64,000 nt of DNA from JBLXBZ01 sp048265185 (GTDB lineage Bacteria > Pseudomonadota > Alphaproteobacteria > Rhizobiales > Stappiaceae), in NCBI GenBank assembly GCA_048265185.1, contig JBLXBZ010000007.1:1-64000 (forward strand), read 5' to 3'. Shown one piece after another: positions 53,170 through 61,393 of this stretch. Both the position numbers and the translations under genes were made by a program. The notes under the pieces are model-generated. The model was not told the origin of the DNA. It worked only from the letters and a program-made list of their open reading frames with translations, and did not search any database. The stretch's first letter is position 1, and every line of letters starts with the position of its first letter.

Positions 53170-53868
53170 CTAGCGGAAAAGCGGTTCTCGCTGCCGCCCC
53201 GCTTCATCGAAATTGGAGGGGCAGAGCCAACGCTCAAAAGCTTCTTTGCGCTGCGGCCACTCCTTATCTATGATGGAAAACCAGGCCGTGTCGCGATTCC
53301 GCCCTTTATAGGTCGTGGCCTGACGAAACGTACCTTCATATGTAAAACCAAGACGAAGCGCCGCCGCGCGCGAGCGTGCGTTCAAGGCGTCGCATTTCCA
53401 TTCATAACGCCGATAGCCTAGCTCCTCAAAGACGCGGCGCATCATCAAATACATAGCCTCGCTCGCCGCGATCGTCTTTTGCAAAGCGGGGCTGAAGTTG
53501 ATATGGCCAACCTCAATGCTTCCCGCGGCCTGATCCATTCGCAGATAGCTGGCGACGCCCACCGCGCTTCCACGCGCCGCATCGATAACCGCGAAAAAAA
53601 GCAGATCATCGGCGGCGGACATGCGCGCGGCCCAGTCATTGAATTCCCTCTCATGCGCGAATGGCCCATAGCCAAGATAGGTCCAAATTCGGTTCTCCTT
53701 GTCTTGGCTAAACGCCTCGAACAACTCCGCCGCATGACGAGAGGCCTCCAAGACCTCCAGCCTGCAATATCGCCCGACCACACCGGCGCGCGCAGGCTCC
53801 CGCGCCCCGCTCCACCCCGCAACGGGAAAGCCTATTTCCTGACCAAGCGCGTTCTTAACCGTCTCCAT
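53170..53868 (-). CDS. GNAT-family acetyltransferase, RimJ/RimL-like
   Basis: A 232-residue acetyltransferase. The domain is in the C-terminal two thirds: VGVASYLRMDQAAGSIEVGHINFSP near residue 110, then a RimL-like KCDALNARSRAAALRLGFTYEGTFRQ motif and a final DTAWFSII. ATG 53868 is preceded by GAGG; the longer frame from TTG 53898 adds ten residues and has no ribosome binding site. It may acetylate a protein N-terminus or a small molecule. Confidence 0.85.
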   Translation of the reverse strand: METVKNALGQEIGFPVAGWSGAREPARAGVVGRYCRLEVLEASRHAAELFEAFSQDKENRIWTYLGYGPFAHEREFNDWAARMSAADDLLFFAVIDAARGSAVGVASYLRMDQAAGSIEVGHINFSPALQKTIAASEAMYLMMRRVFEELGYRRYEWKCDALNARSRAAALRLGFTYEGTFRQATTYKGRNRDTAWFSIIDKEWPQRKEAFERWLCPSNFDEAGRQREPLFR

Positions 53869-54013
53869 GAAGCCAGACCTCATATCCTGTTCACTCAATA
53901 ATATTTCTGGCTGAAAAGCTGTAACGATTCACGCGCGAAACATAGAACCAGCTTGACCTTATTTGCTCACGACACTGGTTTTCGCGCTATTTCCTTTCCG
54001 CTGTGTAGCCATT

Positions 54014-54031
54014 ATCTTATCAGGATAAGAT
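54014..54031. promoter_or_regulatory. 18-bp dyad upstream of pgsA
   Basis: ATCTTATC-AG-GATAAGAT is an exact 8-bp dyad with a 2-base spacer, 113 bases before the pgsA start. It is a candidate operator; no known regulator is assigned. Confidence 0.45.
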
Positions 54032-54143
54032 TGACGAACGCCCCTTCGTCATGCTTGTTCAACCCTTATAAGAGTCGACCCTTGAATGGGCTGGCGCATG
54101 GACAATGTCGCGCCAGCGTCGCCGCTCGAATCGAAAGGCTGAA

Positions 54144-54716
54144 ATGTCTCGTTCCGTTGCGCTTAGCCTCCCCAATATATTGACATATGGCCGCATATTG
54201 GCCGTTCCCGCCGTCGCGCTGTGTTTCTATTTTCCCACGAACACCGCCAGGTGGACGGCGCTTGGTATTTTCATCGTCGCCGCGATCACCGACTTTTTCG
54301 ACGGCTACCTCGCCCGAGCCTGGAAGCAGCAATCCCATTTGGGCCGCATGCTCGATCCAATCGCAGATAAACTACTCGTGTCGGTATGCCTGTTGCTTCT
54401 CGTATCCGACAATACCATCGGCGGGTTTTCTCTCATCGCCGCCATAATTATTTTATGCCGTGAAATCCTCGTCTCCGGGCTGCGCGAATTCCTCGCCGAA
54501 TTGCGCGTGAGCGTTCCGGTAACGCGTCTGGCCAAGTGGAAAACAACGCTGCAACTGTTATCTATCGCTATATTGCTGGCTGGTCCCGCAGGAGAAGAAG
54601 TGCTTCCGGGAACGATGATCATTGGCTTGAGCGCTCTTTGGATCGCCGCTGTTTTGACCTTATACACTGGATATGATTACTTTCGCGCAGGAATTGGTCA
54701 CCTTATCCATGAGTGA
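54144..54716 (+). CDS. pgsA: CDP-diacylglycerol--glycerol-3-phosphate 3-phosphatidyltransferase
   Basis: A 190-residue membrane enzyme making phosphatidylglycerol phosphate. The CDP-alcohol phosphotransferase signature is exact: DFFDGYLARAWKQQSHLGRMLDPIADK from about residue 51, with the three aspartates of the metal site. Several transmembrane helices follow. The start ATG 54144 has AAGG upstream; an earlier in-frame ATG at 54105 is less likely. It is followed by moaD and moaE on the same strand. Confidence 0.95.
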   Translation: MSRSVALSLPNILTYGRILAVPAVALCFYFPTNTARWTALGIFIVAAITDFFDGYLARAWKQQSHLGRMLDPIADKLLVSVCLLLLVSDNTIGGFSLIAAIIILCREILVSGLREFLAELRVSVPVTRLAKWKTTLQLLSIAILLAGPAGEEVLPGTMIIGLSALWIAAVLTLYTGYDYFRAGIGHLIHE

Positions 54717-54757
54717 TTAAGCTGAATCGGCGCCTGTAAGGGAGGGGGATGGCAAGT

Positions 54758-55012
54758 ATGGTGAAAATTCGCTATTTCGCATGGGTTCGCGAGAAAATGG
54801 GCGTAGATGAAGAAAACGTCGCCCTGCCGGATCATGTTAAGACCATCGAACAATTAATGATCTGGCAACGGGAACGCGGCGAAACCGCCGCCGCGGCATT
54901 CGAAAACTCCGACCTATTGAAAGCCGCCATTGATCAGATTCACTGCGAACATGACGCTCCGCTGGAAGGCGCTCGGGAAATCGCGTTCTTCCCGCCCATG
55001 ACCGGAGGTTAA
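54758..55012 (+). CDS. moaD: molybdopterin synthase sulfur carrier subunit
   Basis: An 84-residue ubiquitin-like protein, the small subunit of molybdopterin synthase. It starts MVKIRYFAWVREKMGVDEE and ends with the conserved Gly-Gly (FFPPMTGG) that is thiocarboxylated. ATG 54758 lies at a good distance from the GGAGGGGG tract; ATG 54749 is too close. It is directly followed by moaE. Confidence 0.94.
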   Translation: MVKIRYFAWVREKMGVDEENVALPDHVKTIEQLMIWQRERGETAAAAFENSDLLKAAIDQIHCEHDAPLEGAREIAFFPPMTGG

Positions 55013-55014
55013 GC

Positions 55015-55494
55015 ATGAGCGCCGCTCTTAAACGCGCCACGCCGCACGTGCAGGTTCAACTTGAGGATTTCGACCCGCAAAAGCTCGCCGCAAGTTTAAG
55101 CCATGAACGACGCGACGTTGGCGCCGTGGTCACATTCACCGGTTATTGCCGCGATGAAAATGGCCGTCTAACAGCCCTTGAGCTTGAACATTATCCGGGC
55201 ATGGCCGAGGCTGAGCTTCGCCGTATCGCGGATGAAGCCTGTAATCATTGGCCCCTCACCGGCCTTGTGTTGGTTCACCGCAGCGGAAAAATTCTACCCG
55301 GAGAGCAAATTGTCTTCGTGGCCGCCGCCTCGTCACATCGACGCGCGGCGTTTGAAGCATCGGATTTCGTCATGGATTTTTTGAAAACCCGCGCGCCTTT
55401 CTGGAAAAAAGAGCATCTCCTCGGGGAGGAAAGCGCCAGCTGGGTTGCGGAAAAAGAGGCCGATTTGATCGATATGAAACGCTGGCGACGCTAA
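55015..55494 (+). CDS. moaE: molybdopterin synthase catalytic subunit
   Basis: A 159-residue large subunit of molybdopterin synthase, inserting sulfur into precursor Z. Landmarks: VGAVVTFTGYCRDENGRL near residue 37, LEHYPGMAEAELRRIADEA, LVHRSGKILPGEQIVFVAAASSHR near 80, and KTRAPFWKKEHLLG near 123, with the active-site lysine. A GGAGG site precedes ATG 55015, within the end of moaD. Molybdenum cofactor made here would serve msrP. Confidence 0.95.
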   Translation: MSAALKRATPHVQVQLEDFDPQKLAASLSHERRDVGAVVTFTGYCRDENGRLTALELEHYPGMAEAELRRIADEACNHWPLTGLVLVHRSGKILPGEQIVFVAAASSHRRAAFEASDFVMDFLKTRAPFWKKEHLLGEESASWVAEKEADLIDMKRWRR

Positions 55495-55683
55495 GCGCGT
55501 CTGGCGGACGACGGCGAGAATTTAAACGCAAGAACAAGAGTTCTAGTTGACGAACTGATTTCATTTGGCAAAATTAAGCTTATCACGAACGGTGACGACG
55601 CCGTGCGACCTCTATTCGTTTTCTGCAAACCAACCATAAATTTCTGACCAACCGTATTTTTGCGGTTCTCGCCAAGGTGCACT

Positions 55684-56937
55684 ATGAAACATCCCGCTTC
55701 CGGCGTCGCTGGGGCTTCACGGCCGCATGACGGCATGTCCTTTATTGAATTCGTCGCTCTTATCGCCGCTCTCATGGCGTTGAACGCATTGGCTATTGAC
55801 GTCATGCTTCCCGCGCTACCTGACATCGGCGCCGCCCTCGACATCGTCAATGAAAACGAGCGGCAAAAAATCGTCATCACTTATTTGATCGGTTTCGGCG
55901 TCGCGCAGCTTTTTTATGGACCGATCTCGGATCGCTTCGGTCGAAAGAGCGTTTTGCTAGGCGGGCTTGGCCTCTACACGCTCGCAGGCGTTTTTTCCCT
56001 GATCTCCGATAGTTTCGACCACCTTCTGATCGCCCGCTTTTTGCAAGGCGTCGGCTGCGCCGCCCCTCGCGTGGTGGCAGTTTCCATCGTGCGCGATTGC
56101 TACTCTGGGCGCCAAATGGGGCGTGTGATGTCGCTTGCGATGATGGTGTTCATGGCCGTTCCCATTCTTGCTCCATCCGTTGGGCAATTGATTCTTTTCG
56201 TCGCGCCCTGGTACTGGATTTTCGCAACGCTCACCGGCGCCGGCGTCGTCATGGTGCTCTGGAGCGCGTTACGCCTGCCTGAAACATTGCCCGTTGAAAA
56301 ACGCTCCAAACTAGACGTGAAGACAATCATCCACGCCTATGCGAAAACGCTGACAACACGTGTTTCTTTCGGCTACATGATCGGCACGACGTTGATCTTC
56401 GGCGCCTTGTTTGGATTTATTTCCTCCGCCCAACAAATTTTCGTCGGAATTTTCAATCTCGGCGTCTATTTCCCCGTGGTTTTCGCAACTATCGCCCTTT
56501 GCATGTCTCTCGCCGCATTTTTGAACTCGCGACTGGTGGAGACGGTTGGAATGCGTCGCCTGTCGCACGCCGCCCTGTGCGGCTTCGTCATCGTCTCGAT
56601 CCTGCATGTGGCAATCGCCTACGCCGGCTTGGAGAGCATTTATATTTTCGTGGCGATGGTGGCGATAAAAATGTTCATGTTCGGTTTTGTCGGCGCGAAT
56701 TTCAACGCTCTCGCCATGGAGCCGCTGGGCGACATCGCAGGCACCGCGTCATCGATGCTGGGCTTTATGAGCACCACCGGCGGCGCCTTGCTCGGACTTG
56801 TCATTGGGCAAATGTTCGACGGAACAATCGGGCCGATCACCCTCGGCTACGCCACGTTGGGCGTCTTGTCGTTGCTCACGGTCATTTGGACCGAGCGGGG
56901 TCGCTTATTCCAACCGATTGAACGCGACGAGCCGTAG
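55684..56937 (+). CDS. MFS multidrug transporter, Bcr/CflA family
   Basis: A 417-residue 12-helix major facilitator transporter of the Bcr/CflA drug-proton antiporter family. Seen: LNALAIDVMLPALPDIGAAL in the first helix with the family Asp, FGVAQLFYGPISDRFGRKSVLLGG (motif A, residues about 73-97), FLQGVGCAAPRVVAVSIVRDCY (motif C region) and APSVGQLILF. ATG 55684 follows AAGG by seven bases. It probably exports drugs; substrate unknown. Confidence 0.92.
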   Translation: MKHPASGVAGASRPHDGMSFIEFVALIAALMALNALAIDVMLPALPDIGAALDIVNENERQKIVITYLIGFGVAQLFYGPISDRFGRKSVLLGGLGLYTLAGVFSLISDSFDHLLIARFLQGVGCAAPRVVAVSIVRDCYSGRQMGRVMSLAMMVFMAVPILAPSVGQLILFVAPWYWIFATLTGAGVVMVLWSALRLPETLPVEKRSKLDVKTIIHAYAKTLTTRVSFGYMIGTTLIFGALFGFISSAQQIFVGIFNLGVYFPVVFATIALCMSLAAFLNSRLVETVGMRRLSHAALCGFVIVSILHVAIAYAGLESIYIFVAMVAIKMFMFGFVGANFNALAMEPLGDIAGTASSMLGFMSTTGGALLGLVIGQMFDGTIGPITLGYATLGVLSLLTVIWTERGRLFQPIERDEP

Positions 56938-56938
56938 T

Positions 56939-56970
56939 AAAAAACCGCCGAATCAAAGATTCGGCGGTTC
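56939..56970. terminator. bidirectional terminator between the MFS gene and ilvE
   Basis: accgccgaatc and gattcggcggt pair over 11 bp with a 3-base loop; an A run precedes the left arm, giving a T run on the minus strand. It lies between convergent stops. Confidence 0.9.
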
Positions 56971-57004
56971 AACATTTGGTCCAGCGTCATTTGCGCGAAC
57001 AGAC

Positions 57005-57904
57005 TTACCCTGCGGCGGCGGACATAACCTGTTGCGGCTGAACCGCCGCAAGATAATCATTCATCAACGTCGACGTGATGTCGCCCACCTCAAAACGGTA
57101 AGGCCCGATTTCGGACACCGGCGTGACTTCAGCCGCCGACCCGGTGAGGAAACATTGCTCAAAGCCCTCCAACTCTTCCGGCATGATAACCCGCTCGACG
57201 ACTTCAATTCCGCGCGCGCGCGCCAAGGAAATAACCGTCTGGCGCGTTATTCCGTTCAAGAAGCAATCAGGCGTCGGCGTATGCAGAACGCCGTCTTTGA
57301 CGAAGAAAACATTCGCGCCCGTGGCTTCCGCCACCTGCCCGCGCCAATCAAGCATCAACGCGTCAGCATAGCCTTTGCGCTCAGCTTCGTGTTTCGACAA
57401 GGTGCAGATCATATATAAACCCGCCGCTTTCGATTTATAAGGCGCAGTCTGAGGATCAGGACGGCGATAACTCGCCATATCGAGACGCACGCCCTTCAAA
57501 CGCTCTTCCGGCGCGAAATAGCTCGGCCACTCCCAAGCGGCGATCGCCAAATGGATCGTGTTATGCTGGGCGGAAACGCCCATCATCTCGCTGCCCCGCC
57601 AAGCCACAGGCCGCACGTATGCGTCGACAAGCTTCATGCGCGTCAATAATTCGCGCGTCACCGCGTCAATCTGCTCCACGCTCCAGGGAATAGAAAACCC
57701 AAGCATCTCGGCGGAGGCGTGCAGACGTTCGCTGTGTTCGCGCAACTTAAACACTTCACCGCCATAGGCCCGTTCACCTTCAAAAACGCTGCTTGCATAA
57801 TGCAGACCATGGGTCAACACATGCACTTTGGCGTCCGCCCAAGGAATAAAATTCCCATCGAACCAGATTTCACCCTCGCGTTGATCGAACGGCAAGCCGG
57901 CCAT
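57005..57904 (-). CDS. ilvE: branched-chain amino acid aminotransferase
   Basis: A 299-residue class IV PLP aminotransferase making leucine, isoleucine and valine. Signature: FDGNFIPWADAKVHVLTHGLHYASSVFEGERAY in outline at residues 14-45, catalytic lysine in APYKSKAAGLYM near 153, EATGANVFFVKDG near 195 and TGSAAEVTPVSEIG near 256. ATG 57904 has an AGGAA site. It is divergent from the marR-regulator operon across 376 bases. Confidence 0.94.
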   Translation of the reverse strand: MAGLPFDQREGEIWFDGNFIPWADAKVHVLTHGLHYASSVFEGERAYGGEVFKLREHSERLHASAEMLGFSIPWSVEQIDAVTRELLTRMKLVDAYVRPVAWRGSEMMGVSAQHNTIHLAIAAWEWPSYFAPEERLKGVRLDMASYRRPDPQTAPYKSKAAGLYMICTLSKHEAERKGYADALMLDWRGQVAEATGANVFFVKDGVLHTPTPDCFLNGITRQTVISLARARGIEVVERVIMPEELEGFEQCFLTGSAAEVTPVSEIGPYRFEVGDITSTLMNDYLAAVQPQQVMSAAAG

Positions 57905-58045
57905 TTCCTGTCACTCCACTGCACATGGATCCTTCGCGGACCCCTATAAACGCTCACCACGCCTTGGATAAGATCGCCGGTAAACGTTCGGTTGATTGTT
58001 ATCGCAAGACTTTTGCGCCCGGATAAAACAGATTGTATCCTGAAG

Positions 58046-58075
58046 GCGCTTGCGTAATAACGCTAGCGCTTGCGT
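58046..58075 (+). promoter_or_regulatory. 10-bp direct repeats, 20-bp phase
   Basis: gcgcttgcgt occurs at 58046-58055 and again at 58066-58075, exactly two helical turns apart. This is the spacing expected for binding by an OmpR/PhoB-type regulator dimer such as the one encoded downstream. Confidence 0.5.
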
Positions 58076-58080
58076 TCTTA

Positions 58081-58104
58081 TGGATGAACAATTGGATGAA
58101 CACT
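58081..58104 (+). repeat. 12-bp tandem repeat
   Basis: tggatgaaca followed by two bases is repeated directly in tandem (58081-58092 and 58093-58104), identical over 10 of 12 bases. It lies just after the direct repeats above. Confidence 0.6.
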
Positions 58105-58182
58105 CCATGTATTGCGTCAGAATCGAGTCTTTGGTTCAATCCTTTCGCAAAACGTACTTCATTAGTAACAATCGGTCGAAAA

Positions 58183-58203
58183 TATGTCAATATAGCTGAC
58201 ATA
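58183..58203. promoter_or_regulatory. inverted repeat, candidate MarR operator
   Basis: TATGTCA and TGACATA form a perfect dyad with a 7-base spacer, 78 bases before the marR start. MarR proteins typically bind such dyads and repress their own genes. Confidence 0.55.
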
Positions 58204-58280
58204 AATTTCAAAGCCCATTCTATGGAACTCATTTAGCGACATGGCCGCCCCGATCGAGACAAGAACACAACAGGGATATC

Positions 58281-58820
58281 ATGCCTAACACAACGGCGAA
58301 GAGCCGCTTTCACGACGAGGAGATCCATACGAACGCGTCCGGTGACGCGAAAACTTTCGAACCGCCGTATGATTTGATTGAACTCTTGTTCTTCGCTTAT
58401 CGGGATTTCACCGCCGATCCAGACGTTATACTGGCGGAATACGGCTTTGGCCGGGCCCATCACCGGGTCTTGCATTTCGTCGATCGCAACCCGGACATGC
58501 GCGTCACTGACTTGCTCACCATTCTCGGCATCACCAAACAAAGCCTTGGGCGCGTTCTCAAACAGTTGGTGGACGAAGACTTTATCCTTCAAGCACCCGG
58601 ACCAATCGACCGGCGCGAGCGCCTGCTCAAGACCACGGCGAAAGGCGCCGCTCTTGCGCAACGGCTTACAGCGTTGCAAAGTTTAAGGCTGGAGCGCGCG
58701 ATAAACGCATTGCCAGAGGGCGGTCGCAATATCGCTCGTAAATTTCTATATGAGATGATCAACCCGGATCAACGCGAAGATGTTTGCCGCATGGTGGGGC
58801 CATCCGGGTCGAAAAGATAG
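58281..58820 (+). CDS. MarR-family transcriptional regulator
   Basis: A 179-residue MarR winged-helix regulator. The domain spans about residues 35-150: FGRAHHRVLHFVDRNPDMRVTDLLTILGITKQSLGRVLKQLVDEDFI is the helix-turn-helix, and GPIDRRERLLKTTAKG is the wing. The order marR, response regulator, histidine kinase resembles the petP-petR arrangement of Rhodobacter, known to affect cytochrome bc1 expression; this link is by order and family only. It leads an operon with the next two genes. Confidence 0.9.
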   Translation: MPNTTAKSRFHDEEIHTNASGDAKTFEPPYDLIELLFFAYRDFTADPDVILAEYGFGRAHHRVLHFVDRNPDMRVTDLLTILGITKQSLGRVLKQLVDEDFILQAPGPIDRRERLLKTTAKGAALAQRLTALQSLRLERAINALPEGGRNIARKFLYEMINPDQREDVCRMVGPSGSKR

Positions 58821-58831
58821 AAAGGGTTCTC

Positions 58832-59524
58832 GTGAGCGCGCCTGACGATAACGCACCTCATTTGCTTCTGGTCGACGACGACAGTCGAATCAGAGATCTT
58901 TTGCGCCGCTTCCTCTCAGACAACGGCTATCGCATCACAACCGCTCCCAGCGCCCTTGAGGCGCGCGGCAAACTTGAAGGGCTGACGTTTGATCTGCTCA
59001 TTCTCGACATCATGATGCCCGGCGAAAGCGGCTTAGAGTTGGCGACGGACCTGCGGCGGAATTCAAATGTTCCGATTTTAATGCTTACGGCGCGCTCCGA
59101 CGCCGCCGACCGCATTGCCGGGCTTGAAGTCGGCGCCGACGATTATCTCGCCAAACCCTTCGAACCGCGCGAACTCCTGCTACGTATCGGCGCGATTTTG
59201 CGCCGGCAAACGCCCTCCACTCCCGCTCCCCATCCAGAATTGCGCTTTGGTCCATTCGTTTTCGACAGCGACAAGGGTGAATTGCGTCAGGGCGAAACGC
59301 ATGTACGGCTTACGGACCGGGAGAAACAGATATTGACCCTTTTCGCCGCCAAGCCGGGGGAAACCATTCCACGCAATGAAATCATAAGCGACGACAGCGG
59401 CTTGGGAGAACGCACCGTCGACGTGCAAATCAACCGACTACGGCGGAAACTGGAGGTGGACCCAAGCAACCCGCTTTACCTCCAAACTGTGCGCGGCATT
59501 GGCTACCGACTGCTATGCAACTGA
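58832..59524 (+). CDS. OmpR/PhoB-type response regulator
   Basis: A 230-residue two-component regulator. Receiver domain at residues about 10-125 with acidic pocket VDDDSR, phosphorylated Asp59 in LILDIMMPGESG, Thr in MLTARSD and Lys near 109 in DDYLAKPFEP. The DNA-binding winged helix is at about 140-228 (LTDREKQILTLFA, then RTVDVQINRLRRKLE and VRGIGYRL). GTG 58832 follows AAGGG; the in-frame extension to TTG 58784 would overlap marR. Its end overlaps the kinase start by ten bases. Confidence 0.93.
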   Translation: MSAPDDNAPHLLLVDDDSRIRDLLRRFLSDNGYRITTAPSALEARGKLEGLTFDLLILDIMMPGESGLELATDLRRNSNVPILMLTARSDAADRIAGLEVGADDYLAKPFEPRELLLRIGAILRRQTPSTPAPHPELRFGPFVFDSDKGELRQGETHVRLTDREKQILTLFAAKPGETIPRNEIISDDSGLGERTVDVQINRLRRKLEVDPSNPLYLQTVRGIGYRLLCN

Positions 59525-60924
59525 CATCCAGCCTTCTTTCGCGGCTGCGCGGCGGATTGCGCCGCGTAAATGGGGTATTTTCAGCCGTGAAACGTCCTTA
59601 CAGGCGCGCTACTGGCTGGATGAGCCGATATTTGCCCAAAGGGCTTTACTCACGCGCGATTCTCATCATCGTCACCCCGATGGTCTTGTTGCAATCCGTT
59701 CTCGGATTTGTGTTTCTCGAACGTCATTATCAATTGGTGACAAAACGGCTTTCCGAGTCGATCGTGCGCGAAATCGCGACCCTCGTCTCCGTTTTGGAAA
59801 ACTATCCTCAAGATCCAGGTTTCAAGACCCTTAGCCGCATCGCCAGCGAGGATCTGGAGTTCTCGGCTTCCGTCATGCCGCCGGAGCCGTTGCCGCCGCC
59901 CCGCCCCAAACCGTTTTTCGATCTCATTGATCGCAACCTCTCAACTGAACTCAGAGACCGGATCGCCAAACCTTTCTGGATCGACACGGTTGGGCGATCT
60001 CGTTTTGTCGAAATTCGCATCCAGTTAAAAGACCATGTTTTGCGCGTGGTGGCGCGGCGGAGCCAAACCTACGCGTCAAACTCGCATATTTTCATTGTCT
60101 GGATGCTTTCAACATCCCTCGTATTAATCATTATCGCCATGTTGTTCCTGCGCAATCAAATAAGGCCCATCGAGCGCTTGGCCGACGCTGCGGAAAGCTT
60201 CGGCAAGGGACGCCCAAACATGGACTTCCGCCCCCGAGGAGCGCGGGAAGTGCGGCGCGCGGCCCACGCATTTATCGAGATGCGCAGGCGAATCGAACGA
60301 CAGATGGAGCAACGCACCGTCATGCTTGCGGGCGTGAGCCATGATCTGCGCACAATATTAACCCGGTTCCGATTGCAATTGGCTTTTTTTGGCGAAAGCG
60401 ACGAGGTTCAGGCCATGCGCAAAGACGTAGACGAAATGAACCACATGCTTGAGGACTATCTCGCCTTCGCCAAAGGCAACGCCGACGAACAGGTGGAGCC
60501 GGTTGATATTCCTTTGTTATTTGAAGAGCTAGAGCTGAGCGCGGAAGTAGCGGGAACGCCGCTAACCATGCGGTTTTCCGGTGAGCCGAAAGTACCGCTG
60601 AAGGCGCTCGCGTTCAAACGAGGACTGACGAATTTAATCGTCAACGCTTCCCGCCATGGAACCAAAACAGACGTTTCAGGCGAAAACAAAGACGGCTGGC
60701 TGACGATCATGGTCGACGACAATGGCCCCGGCATCCCTGAAGAGGAGCGCGAAAACGTCTTTCGGCCATTCTACCGCCTCGATTCATCCCGCAATCAGGA
60801 CAATTCCGGAAGCGGTTTGGGTTTGGCCATCGCGCGGGATACGGCCCGGGCGCATGGCGGGCGCCTCACGTTAGCCACAAGCCCCATGGGGGGGCTGCGC
60901 GCAATCCTGTCCGTGCCGAGCTAA
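59515..60924 (+). CDS. sensor histidine kinase
   Basis: A 469-residue membrane histidine kinase. A first membrane helix at about residues 45-68, a periplasmic part with a Pro-rich stretch (PPEPLPPPRPKP) and a second helix at about 195-215 frame the sensor. HAMP-like linker follows, then the dimerisation helix with phosphorylated His276 in GVSHDLRTILTRFRLQLAF. The ATP-binding domain has NASRHG (N box), VDDNGPGIPEEE (G1) and SGSGLGLAIARD (G2). The start overlaps the regulator stop, typical of a co-translated pair. Confidence 0.94.
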   Translation: MQLTSSLLSRLRGGLRRVNGVFSAVKRPYRRATGWMSRYLPKGLYSRAILIIVTPMVLLQSVLGFVFLERHYQLVTKRLSESIVREIATLVSVLENYPQDPGFKTLSRIASEDLEFSASVMPPEPLPPPRPKPFFDLIDRNLSTELRDRIAKPFWIDTVGRSRFVEIRIQLKDHVLRVVARRSQTYASNSHIFIVWMLSTSLVLIIIAMLFLRNQIRPIERLADAAESFGKGRPNMDFRPRGAREVRRAAHAFIEMRRRIERQMEQRTVMLAGVSHDLRTILTRFRLQLAFFGESDEVQAMRKDVDEMNHMLEDYLAFAKGNADEQVEPVDIPLLFEELELSAEVAGTPLTMRFSGEPKVPLKALAFKRGLTNLIVNASRHGTKTDVSGENKDGWLTIMVDDNGPGIPEEERENVFRPFYRLDSSRNQDNSGSGLGLAIARDTARAHGGRLTLATSPMGGLRAILSVPS

Positions 60925-60968
60925 CGCCAATACCGGTTTTGCAATACAGCCTCAGAATCGGGAGGGTA

Positions 60969-61316
60969 TCAAATCATTCGCGCGCCGTCAGGCGCGGGGC
61001 GCTCAGGCTGAATGAGAACGATGTCGCCGTTCGCGTCGGAGAGGCCAAGGGTCAGCACCTCCGACATCAAAGGGCCGATCTGGCGCGGGGGAAAATTCAC
61101 CACGGCCAAGACCTGACGCCCAATCAACTCTTGCGGTTCATAATGCGCCGTGATCTGGGCCGAGGATTTCTTGCAACCCAAATCCCCACCGAAATCGATC
61201 ATCATCTTGATGGCGGGTTTACGCGCTTCAGGAAACGGCGACGCCTCAACGATCGTACCCACCCGAATATCCACCTTCATGAAGTCGTCGAATGATATTT
61301 TTTCCGAAACAGTCAC
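60969..61316 (-). CDS. csaA: tRNA-binding protein, CsaA-like
   Basis: A 115-residue protein of the CsaA family, an OB-fold tRNA-binding domain like that of methionyl-tRNA synthetase; in Bacillus it is reported to act as a chaperone in protein export. Landmarks: KVDIRVGTIVEASPFPEARKPAIK (residues about 14-37), KKSSAQITAHYEPQELIGRQV near 48, and VLTLGLSDANGDIVLIQPE. GTG 61316 sits directly after GAGG. It converges on the kinase stop with 44 bases between. Confidence 0.9.
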   Translation of the reverse strand: MTVSEKISFDDFMKVDIRVGTIVEASPFPEARKPAIKMMIDFGGDLGCKKSSAQITAHYEPQELIGRQVLAVVNFPPRQIGPLMSEVLTLGLSDANGDIVLIQPERPAPDGARMI

Positions 61317-61393
61317 ACCTCGCCCCCCAAAAAAACTTGATCACGCAGCAAAGCGAACGCTGAGTTCAAACGCCCCGCCGCATAGCTTGAATT

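Larger units (their letters stand above)
57905..58280. promoter_or_regulatory. divergent intergenic region ilvE / marR with several repeats
   Basis: No gene is visible in these 376 bases. It holds two kinds of direct repeat (58046-58075 and 58081-58104) and one inverted repeat (58183-58203), all between divergent starts. It must carry promoters of ilvE and the marR operon. Confidence 0.55.

Noticed and set aside
53953..54183. 76-codon open frame before pgsA
   Set aside because: Overlaps the pgsA start region, no good ribosome binding site, no family.
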